A stretch of DNA of 64,000 nt from Magnaporthiopsis rhizophila (Eukaryota; Ascomycota; Sordariomycetes; Magnaporthales; Magnaporthaceae), in NCBI GenBank assembly GCA_003049465.1, contig PYSS01000086.1, positions 62,001 through 126,000 on the forward strand, written 5' to 3'. Positions 28,526-38,400 of this stretch are shown here, one piece after another (position 1 is the stretch's first letter; each line of letters begins with the position of its first letter). Position numbers and translations under genes: made by a program. The notes beneath the pieces were generated by a model, which searched no databases, was not told the DNA's origin, and saw only the letters and a list, made by a program, of their open reading frames with translations.

Positions 28526-30415
28526 ATGCCTGCCCCAGCGATTCGTGGCGGCAAGGTCGGCTCACCTCGCGCCTTGGTCCCGAGCCCCACTTCGGCCAAA
28601 TCCCCTCACACCCAAGGAATTTCGCCCACGGCTGCCTCCGCGACGCATTCTCGATCAAACTCGCTTTTAACAATTCGCCCAACCGCCGGCCAGAGTGCCC
28701 GTCCACATTCAAGGCCTCAGCCGACTGGAATCCCGATGGCGTCCATATTGTCTCCGGCACCCCCGCCGGCTGCTGCGAAACCTCCTGGTTCAGTGACGAG
28801 CAAGGAATGGGTCATACCGCCTAGACCGAAGCCAGGACGCAAGCCAGCAACCGACACGCCGCCCACTAAGCGGAAGGCCCAAAACCGTGCCGCGCAGAGG
28901 GCATTCCGTGAAAGAAGGGCGGCGCGGGTTGGGGAGCTGGAGGAACAGCTGGAGGAGCAGGCGGAGGAACACCAGCGTGAACAGAAGAAGCTTCATGACC
29001 GCATCCATGAGCTCGAGGTCGAGGCCCAGACTCTCATGACCCGATGTCAGGTATTGGAGAATATGCTTGAGCGAGAGCGGCTCGAACGACGCAGGTGGAG
29101 TGAGGACGCCGCGCCTCTGCCTTCCATGGCGCCGTCGAGAAATGGGAGCATCACGCTCCTCTCGCCGCAAAACGGGCAGCCAGGTGAAACATTCGCCGCG
29201 GGCCCCAGCGTCTACAACAACCGCATCCAGTCAGCCTCGTCAAATCAGCCAACCTTCGGCGTAAGGCAGAGCACTGCCAGCACGACGTCGGCGCCTGCAC
29301 CACGGCACCCCGTGCACTCGTTCTCCATTTCGCAGATCATTTCCCCGCCCGAAGATACGGAGATCGGCGAACAGTCGTCACTGTCATGCGGCTCATGTGC
29401 TCCTGGAGGGCCATGCGCGTGCGCCGAGGAGGCTCTAGCAAACGCCATGGTCGGGTGTGGCAAGTGCAGCCTCGGCACCAAGTGCGAATGTCTCGAGGCC
29501 ACCCTCAATGCCACCATGGGATCATCAGACCTAAAGCGGCCCCATCGGTCGACATCGCCGTCCACTGCGCCAGGAGAGAAGAGGGCACGATCTGATGCGG
29601 CTATGGAGACCGACTTTACGGCCTTCTTTTCTAGCAGCAAGCCTAACCCTCCCGCTCCGGCAGCATCGCGGACTCATATGCCCGTGCCGGCTCAGCAGCC
29701 AATCCCTCCCAGGGACTCCTGTGGATTCTGTACCGAGGGAACCTACTGCGTCTGCGCCGATGCGATGGCTCCAGTGCTGTCGGCGGCCCCGATACCACCC
29801 GCCCCAAACCCGGTCGCCAATGCGGCTCGCCAGGCCCAGACACCACCTCCATCTGAGACGGATGTCGTCCCGCCTCCCCTGGAAGTGACTGCAACTGGCG
29901 CCATCAAGCTTCCAGGGGTGCAGTCGATCAAATATGGCACTAGGCCTGCTGTCGAGAGGGCTAACAAGCCCAAGTCTACATGTGGGCCAGGAGGTCCCGG
30001 AACTTGCGCTCAATGTCTTGCGGACCCGATGTCTGGGCTATTCTGTCGCTCGTTGGCTGCGGCCATGGAGAAGAACGATCAGGGCGGAAAAGGCGGCGGC
30101 GGTTGCTGCGGAGGAGGGGGAGCAGGCGGCTGCTGTAAAACGCAGCCGGCGAAGACAGCAGCAAAGCCACAAACCAACAACTTCGGCTTGAGTCTCTCCT
30201 GCGCCGACACCTACAAGACACTATCTAGTCATCGCCATTTCAACCAGGCAACAGACGAGATCGCTAATTGGGTGCCTCTTCTGAGGGCGGCGCCGAGACC
30301 GGAGGCAGAGCAATCGACCACCGGCACGGCCCCTCGACCTCCCATTGAGGTCGAAGCTGCTAGCATAATGAGTGTGCTGAAGGGATTTGATGTCCGCTTC
30401 GCCTCAAATGCCTAG
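28526..30415 (+). CDS. hapX: HapX, bZIP iron-homeostasis regulator
   Basis: Single exon, 629 aa. HapX binds the CCAAT-binding complex and DNA, represses iron-consuming genes under iron starvation and activates iron storage under excess. In order: a Hap4-like CBC-binding motif EWVIPPRPKPGRK (94-106); a bZIP basic region with NRAAQRAFRERR (120-131); a coiled coil (about 135-190). Four Cys-rich clusters follow: CGSCAPGGPCAC (288-299), CGKCSLGTKCEC (311-322), CGFCTEGTYCVC (399-410), and a last cluster from STCGPGG to FCRSL (485-510). Such clusters sense iron, probably through [2Fe-2S] binding. A Gly/Cys-rich stretch (520-537, CCGGGGAGGCC) follows. The C-terminal segment carries the conserved ADTYKTLSSH block. 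Confidence 0.95.
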   Translation: MPAPAIRGGKVGSPRALVPSPTSAKSPHTQGISPTAASATHSRSNSLLTIRPTAGQSARPHSRPQPTGIPMASILSPAPPPAAAKPPGSVTSKEWVIPPRPKPGRKPATDTPPTKRKAQNRAAQRAFRERRAARVGELEEQLEEQAEEHQREQKKLHDRIHELEVEAQTLMTRCQVLENMLERERLERRRWSEDAAPLPSMAPSRNGSITLLSPQNGQPGETFAAGPSVYNNRIQSASSNQPTFGVRQSTASTTSAPAPRHPVHSFSISQIISPPEDTEIGEQSSLSCGSCAPGGPCACAEEALANAMVGCGKCSLGTKCECLEATLNATMGSSDLKRPHRSTSPSTAPGEKRARSDAAMETDFTAFFSSSKPNPPAPAASRTHMPVPAQQPIPPRDSCGFCTEGTYCVCADAMAPVLSAAPIPPAPNPVANAARQAQTPPPSETDVVPPPLEVTATGAIKLPGVQSIKYGTRPAVERANKPKSTCGPGGPGTCAQCLADPMSGLFCRSLAAAMEKNDQGGKGGGGCCGGGGAGGCCKTQPAKTAAKPQTNNFGLSLSCADTYKTLSSHRHFNQATDEIANWVPLLRAAPRPEAEQSTTGTAPRPPIEVEAASIMSVLKGFDVRFASNA

Positions 30416-33400
30416 ACCTCCCTAAATCCCTCTCAGACGCACCTGTCCACATACTCACCAAGTCGATCGCTTACGCAAGCCAAGCAAAGGGGAGAAAAAA
30501 CCTGTGTGCGACGATAAGAAAGAAAGACAAAACACGATGAACACGTGTAGAAAGCGCAACGGAGCCGCTTCATTTGGCTCCAGAGTGTCAAGACTCTTGG
30601 CGGGGTACTTCCCGTGCCGGATGGCAAGGCCAGCCAGCCGCGTGTAGAAACGGCTGGGATTGTCTCCGGCAGGAGGTCAATCCCCGACGATCTCTCGAGA
30701 ACGGCGCCGTAAGCATTTTCGAGGTCGCAGTCTCCACGGCTAGCTGCATCAACGTTTTCAAGCAGGCGGATTATCGCACTTGGAAGGACGAATCACATGG
30801 TTCAGATTCATATTGTATCGCGGCGGGTGGGGGGCGTTTTCTGCAAGCCCGGGCAATGCAGCAAATAGGACGGAAGGTCGGGGCAGACCTGCATTGATCG
30901 AGTGTAGTCACTCGGACAAGGCGTCTCTGTTTTTAGAGGTAGTCGCTTGCATCGTGGGCTTTGTTTTCCTTTTTGCGGGATTTATCCACCTGCACATGCA
31001 GGAAGCTCCAGACCGCACATGGGGTTGCATCTTTCGTGGCAGAGATGAGCAATACCTGCATCTACATACATGGATCGTAACATGTCGCATATTGGTCTAC
31101 CTAGGTATGTATCTGGATGGGAAGTTCACATCCAGGATCAACAAACCTTAATAGGTATTGCTTCTGCAAGGTCCTTGCCTTGGTAACGAACGGTTCCTGG
31201 TGGCATTGTGGTTGGTATGAGAATGCTGGCCCCGGCAGATACGGAAGGTTCCTGATAGGTAGGGGAAGGGTTGTGAGTCAAATCCGACCGCATCTGAGAC
31301 CGACCTTGGGGCCGGCCATGATGAGTTGTCGGCGACACAGCCGCACAGTGCACACACATCAGCAGGACTTGCTGTTGTACTCCAGTCTTACTCTAGTAGG
31401 CTTGATGGGAAACGAGAGCGCCAGGTGGCATTGAGGCAGTGCGAACCGTGGCGGGTGTTTACAGAATACATGGAGTTAGATGAAGCCCTCCGCTGGAGCT
31501 GGAACCTTTTCGTTTTTACACGAGCCGATTTTGGTCGGGCTGCTGAAAGCTGCAGTGTTCAAGATGGTGGGGTGGGTTGTGTGCTGAAAAGCTGAGGTGC
31601 AGGAGCCAAACCCCGCAGATTTATTCGGCATAATGATGGATATCGAGCTCTGTTGTTCCCTAGAGACCGCGTCTGCAACCCAGAATATTGGAAAGGGAAT
31701 GCGTCTTAGCGCCTACTACGGAATCTCGGCGAGAGACGGTCGAACAGAATGGCCATGGCACAGCATCTGGTCGCACTGGACACCCCAACAAGAACATGGC
31801 AGGGAAAAAAAAGATGGTCGAACCGCTCTGATAGGCAAAGGGCCAGGGCACATGAGCGATGAGAGGCGTCTATCTGGCTCGGGGATTGGGCGGCCTGTCA
31901 TTGCGGCGGTGAGCAAGTCATGGACAAATAACTTGGAATGTTAGATTGAAAGACTGTCACGAGACTTCATGATTGCGGCGGTGAACCGAACAGCTCGGAG
32001 GATATCAAACATGCTCGCGGCTTGGGAAATATGGCGCATGTCACCATAATATTGCTTGCTGTCCAGGGGACGCCCGAGTGCTGAACTCTTCGTTGCCAGC
32101 GCAGATCCAAGAACACGGAATATTGCGGATCAACATCCACATGGAAATGCAAGAAAGCTCGATTAGTCCAGGCTGCAGGGAAGAGCACACTTGACGTTGC
32201 GCACATGCATTTACTGGCAAAGCTGTCTTCTTCTCCAGAAGACGCTCTTCGTCTGTATCCGATCCCTCGTTACGGTTCAACGAATCGCGGGTAGAGGATT
32301 AGCCAAGATGGCGCAAGCATGGCGGCGGGCAGTCTCAACAAAGTCCACACCACATTGATGTCGCCGCACTGGTACTTGCGCTTGCACTCGCGCTTGCAGG
32401 GTCATCCGGCCCGGAAAATAGAAAGGAAAAGACGAAAATACTCGAATGCGCGCAGCAGCGCGTGTGCCTAGCCGACATTGGGCTTCTAGACTGATTGTTG
32501 CTGGCCCCAGACGTCTTGGATCGCCGCGTCTCCGTTCTCGTCCAGTCCCGAGAAGCGACGGGCTCGGCGAGGTGTGGGTGGATGGGGATGGGCAGCCATG
32601 AGGTAGGTGGGAAAAGCAAGGGTGGGTCGGGAAACAGGAGATCCCGTCGGGTGACAGCAGGACCGAGACCGCTGACTGCCGCCCGGACTCACATCGCCTC
32701 CGCCAGTTGGCGTGGGAGGAGGGGACCCCGAGGGGTGAATGCAGGTGGTCCATGATTGGGTCCCACGGTGCGTTGGCAGCGGCAGTGCAGTGGAGCCGTC
32801 CCAAGGGGAAGGGAGGGCAACAAAAAGGAGGCTAGCAAATAAAATTGATACCAATAAATAAAAACAAGACGGAGGGAAAGGGTGGGAGGCGAGAAATGCA
32901 AGGCAGGCCAAAATGCAATGCACGCCAGCTCACGAGCGGCCGCGAAAAAAGAGGGGTACAGAACGAGTTCTGACACACTGAACAGTGAAAGAAGTATGGC
33001 GGGCGACCGGGGCAACCATGTCTTCCAAAGAACGGCGGCAGATCGGTCGTGCTGCCTCGTCGCTGTCGGGCTTCCATTCAATGCTGGGCCCCTGCGCAAG
33101 GCACTGGTGGAAGCGAGCCCGCTCGGCTCGGGAACAAGGGCTCACCGCAGTTCTGGATGGACGGACGGGCGGGCGGGCAGCAATTCACGTTAGGTGCCTA
33201 CCACTACTTCCTGAGGAGGCCAGGTACCCACCGGATGGGCGCGAAAAGAAGGAACATGGAGGAATGCTGGGGAGGAGGCCCGCGCGGCAAACATGGCTGG
33301 TCCCGCCGGATGCCCCTGGCTGGCCGCTGCTGTTGGCTGAAAGGAGCGGTGCACGCGGACATGACGATGTGCGCATCATCCAGAATCGCGAATATGAGTG

Positions 33401-33753
33401 GCGGCAGCGTGCCGACGACACGACATCTGAGTATGACTGACTGCTACATACATAGACTCACACTCAGCTCCCAGCTGAATACGGCGTTTATGATGGGCGC
33501 TCGTTGCGGCAACCATAGGCTCTCGAGACTGGGACGTCCCTGATTGTCGCCGCGTGGAGTGGGTTGCGGCGGGACAAGCGGGCTCCTGGGCGGGAGGATG
33601 ACGATGCGTTGTCAATCAGCTTGGCCAATGGTCGCCAGGGGAGGCCATGGATGATGAAGCACGCCAGGGGCCCTGGCGGGAGGAAACAAGGACGGGGCTA
33701 GAGATAAATTCGCCACAGAAATGACCAGACAAGGGTAAGTGCTCAGGGCCAAA

Positions 33754-33785
<32 letters not shown>

Positions 33786-35403
33786 AAGGAAAAAGAAAAC
33801 TGAGAGGGAAAAAAAAGAAAAGAAAATTTCGGTTGCCCCGAGGTCTCGTGCATTGTTGACATGGCGGCAGCCCCTCCATGGCTCCCTCAAGCGGCCTGAT
33901 GATGACATGCGAAGCTCCGTGAGAGGACAGTCGTTGTGCGAGGTGGGCATCTCGCGGCTGCAAGAGGGTGGTGGTGGTTGGTTTGCTGCCCGGTGGTGGC
34001 CTCTAGAGCTAGCGGCGTGGCAGTTGCAGAGTGGCTTCTCCCGTCCGTGTCCCCGAAGGGCACAACCGCGTGGCCCTAAAGGAGCCTAGCTCGTCGCCGC
34101 AAGGGCCAATCGACACCTGGCTGTGGGTGCTGGGACGTACCTCCAAAAGTACCTTACCTACCCCACGCACCAGATGCCCAGTGCTGGGGCGTACCGCGGC
34201 GCCGTGCGAGCTGCCGCCTGCCTGCAGCTACAACGCAGCAAGCCTGCAGCCTGAAGGCGCGGAGGGACGCAGGCCGGCAGCACTGGAGACCACCAGACCC
34301 CGACCTGCCGCTTGCATGCCCACGGCCTTGCTGCTGCTGCTGATGCCGCCGCATGCATGAGAGCTCAGCGAAACCCGACACCTGCTCGCTGCCAGGCTAC
34401 CAGAGGCATTCCCGTTTCTGTCTTAGGCCAGGCCGGCTGGCCCCAAAAGAGAAGCAGACCTCCCTGCTTCCCGCATCTGCGCCCGTCTTGACTTCTGTTG
34501 CCGCCTCCTGTTGCTCCCAACAAGAACAACCAGCTAGCTGCTAGGCTTTGCATCCACTTGCCCTGTGCGGGACATATACCTGCACGCCTGCCCCGAACGC
34601 GACCCTACGCCCTCGAGTCCAATGCCGTAGCTGAACCCGCGCGAGACTTGCGGCTTGACGACCGTCGAGAACGACCTAACTGCCTACCACCAACCTTAGC
34701 TACAACACCCACCTGCCTTGAAGCTTGGGCGCCGACGCTCGCGACCCGCCCTTGCAACCTCACACGAACACGCACACGCGTACCACCGCCGCCGACGGGT
34801 GTAATCCCTGAATTCTGCGCGCCGAGGTCACCTCTTTTCTGTCCAGCTTGCTGGTGGAGGTAAAGCTCACGCCGCCGCCTCCAAGAAAGACGGGAGACGA
34901 TCTGGGGACGAGCCGTAGCTTCCCCTCGAGTCCTCCACCATCCCGCCGCCGACGCCCGCCTCGAGGCACCCGCCGAACTACGATATACCGTCTCTTCTTC
35001 CCACCATCACCGCTACCACCACCATCACCGTCGTCCTCGCCGGTGTGACAGCTGGTCCCAGTCTCTCTCTCTTCCATGCGCCCACTATGATCTCCATGCA
35101 ACGATCACTCTCGTCTCCCATATACTCTAATTCATCTGATCGTACGTGCGCCGGAGCCCCACCGGCGTCCAGGCCTGGCGAAAGCCCTCCTGGAAATCTC
35201 GCCCGCTGTGCAAGCCCCTTGCTAACCGGCACCTTGCCTGAAAAGCTGCGCCTTCCAGCCCGGGTCCTTTCCCCTCAAGGTCGCCCTCGCCGTCGCCCCC
35301 GCACTCGCCCGATGACCATGTCGACACATGCAAGCCGCAGAGAACCAGGTCCAGGAGCCCCTCGCGAACGACTAGTAAGACCGCCGCCGCCGCCGCCGCC
35401 GCC
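30416..35403. other. 5-kb interval without a supported gene
   Basis: Longest non-coding interval of the window. Open frames occur on both strands but overlap and lack consistent codon bias. A purine-only tract lies at 33751-33832. From about 34400 to 35400 the plus strand becomes C/T-rich, as in a long fungal 5' leader, and contains upstream ATGs (for example 35087) whose frame overlaps the next gene's start. A (CCG)n run directly precedes that start. Confidence 0.5.
33751..33832. repeat. Poly-A / GAAA purine tract
   Basis: Twenty A (33751-33770) followed by about 60 bases almost only A and G. Low complexity, possibly triplex-prone. Confidence 0.85.
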
Positions 35404-38400
35404 ATGTCAGCCATGTCAGCCAGGCGTAGCGATGAGGTGCCGCGCCGTTCCGAACACCGGTCCCAGACCTTAGCCCAAAAGCCTATAATTGCACAACAGG
35501 CCTTCCCGATGCCTCTTTCCCAGGACCAGGTTCAGGACCAGGTCCAGAGCTCCTTGGAACAAGGTCTCCCCGCCGGCGGCGAAGGCGCCCTGCCTACACT
35601 AGGCGTTAACCCCTCGCCCTTCAAGCTTCCACCATTACTGCTCCATGATGTCTCGCAGTATACGAACCCTTTCTTCGCCGAGCCCGAGCCGAATAGGCTT
35701 ACGCTAGAGGAGCTGGCCCATTTGGTGCGCTTGTCCAAGTATCAGGAGCGCAAGCGCGCCAACAACCGTGTGCGCCTGCAGCGGAACCTCGTCGCCACCG
35801 CGCTCTCGGCGAGGCTGACCCGCTGCGGCGAGGTGGCCTACCGCAATTTGGTGAACTGCTTCCGCTCGCAGGAGAAGAAGGCCTTTGCCAGCCTCTACAA
35901 GGCCGTGCACGATGTCCGCCTTAGCTGCATGGAGAGCAGGAAGTACGCCATGCTGGAGCCCGAGATGGAGTCGCTGTCCTTGCATTCTCCAGGCGTCGGC
36001 TCCTCCGAGAGCCTGAACTCCCCGGGCCTTGCTGGCGACGCCAGCGCTCCTTTTCTGAATAGCATCGCTGCCTCGTCCAGGGAGGCGTTTTTGGCTTTCC
36101 TAACACAGATCAGGACCAACCCGGACTATCTGGCTGCCAGGCTCTGCTCTCTTGACTCGACCGAGCTTTCTGCTTTGAAGACGTTTGATCAAAACCCCGA
36201 GCCTATCGATTCCGTCCTCCCCTCCCACGGCGCCTCCTCGTCCTCCTCGCGCCTACCCTCGTCCAACCTCCGGGACCGGACTTCGGCGTTGAGGAGCGGC
36301 TCTCATAGGTCGTCAGCCAACCCCGTTAGCCACGTTGAGCAGCTGCTTTCCTTCCAGCGCCATGATCCCCTCTCTGCTTTGATTCACACCTGTTTCGCCA
36401 ACTCGGCAGGTCCGGACAGCGCAGAGGACCGGCGCCGGACCCACATCTGGGCCACTGCCATGGCGCGACTGATCTCTGAGCAAAGGACGGGCAACGACTC
36501 GATACTGTTCTCTGTCCTGAATGCGTGGTCCTCTATGCGCGACTGGCCAGGCCGGAACAATATGGAGTGGTACCTGATGAAGATCCTGGAAGACGGCGCT
36601 TTCATCCTCGACAGAGCGGAGGACCAGAATGGAACGCGGTTTAACCTCAGCAGCTGGTCCAGAGAGGACTCGAGCGCGGCCGACAGGTTCTACGAGAAGG
36701 CGGTCGAGCAGCTGTTCGAGATCATGGACGATGAAGACGAGACCGGCATTCCCGAAGGTCTTGTCGAACTGGGCAACGAGATCCTGAAGAAGTTGGACGC
36801 GCAGTTTGTCGAGAGCACGCGACGCGAGCTCGTGCTCCGCTGGCTGTTCCAGGTGTGGCTCCCAGAGGTTATGATACACCCGGAAACCCGTGGCATCATG
36901 GCCGAGTACCACATCACGGACTATGGCCGCCAGAAGATACTGCGGACCGTGGCCATGTACGCGTCCAGGCTAGCCCAGGATGTCATCTCGGGCAAGCCAG
37001 TCAAGCCCGAGACCACCAGGCACATTGAGAACATCTTGGGCCGTTTTGGTCCACGGTCGGCGAGGAGGAAGACCAGGCTCCTGCCTGCCCGATCTCTAAC
37101 ATCGCTGAGGGAGACGGTCGAGGTACACCCGTACCTCGTCATTGCACCGGCCGACTTGGTTACCATGATCAATGCTCTGTTCCCCGAGAAAAGGCCGCAA
37201 TCTGCTCACTCAAACAGGCTAAGGTCCGGCGCCAACTCGATATCCGGCATGTCTGTCATTTCACAGCCCATATCCGTGATATCGCCACGCCACACCGGCA
37301 ATAGTAACAACCCCAATCCCAATAACAATGACGGCGCCTCAGTCATCAGCACAAGCCTGTCATCGGTGCTCAGCGATGCTACTACCTCGCACGAGCCTCT
37401 CCTGGAAGAGCAGCACACCGGGACCTCGAGTCGATACTCGCCCCCGATCCCGTTTCAGAAGCGGGTCAAGACCTACGAAGAGGATGGGTTCCGCCTCCGG
37501 GAAGCACTGCACGAGATGACACAGAGTCTGGGCCCCGACGTTGTCCAGGGCACATGCCACCCGTGCATGGACCGCTGGTCAGTCTTGTTCATCTCTGCCG
37601 ACGGCAACATGCTCTCGACGCAGATGACCTACGACCCAGACGATGATGTCGACGAGGACGAGAACTCTCCCACAAGCGACACGGATGAAGAGGATGAGGA
37701 CGACGGCCGGCCGGACCTGGGCAAGGACTACCACCAGCTTCGCGATTCGATCCTGAGGCTGGTCGAGGAGTATGAGATCCCTCGAGAGTCGCCAGACAGC
37801 GGTGGACATGCGCCGACCTTCAGCAACCGCACCACGTCGACTCTTAAGAAGTACCGATCCAAGAACAAGGTTATCTCGACTGAAAAGAGCGCGCAGATCC
37901 GTAACTCGAACAACCCATACCGTCGGCACACCCAACCGGCTCCCACAATTGCTGTTGATATTGAGTCCAGCTCCGCAGCCCCTGCCGACTTGAGTTCTTC
38001 TGGAAGCGGTTCTGTGGAATCTGAAGCCGGCGCCGGAGGACAGGAGTCGGTCCTCGTCGCCATGCTGACGGCGGCATCGGCTCAGTCTCGTGCACAGTCC
38101 GACTTTGTCTCTGCGCATCAGTATTGGCGGACTCTGCAGCGCCTCAACGCCCTCACGTCGTCGTCTCTGCGGTCCAACGGCTTTGCCGTCCTGCTCTACA
38201 TCTTCTCTCGCGGGCCGCGCGACTCGATCCGTCGATCGGCATCCGCGATTGAAGAGTACGATGCATGGCTCGTATGGCTCAAACAGTCTCAGGAGCGCGC
38301 CGAAGGGGCGATCGAGGGCATGATGAGGCGGCTGTCCGCTCTCAGAGACAAGGCTTGGTACGTCATCGACGTGCGGAACTCGACGCACTACGACTTCAGC

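Noticed and set aside
32277..33099. Minus-strand frames in the 5-kb gap
   Set aside because: Overlapping frames in both directions with Ser/Pro/Arg composition and no domain.
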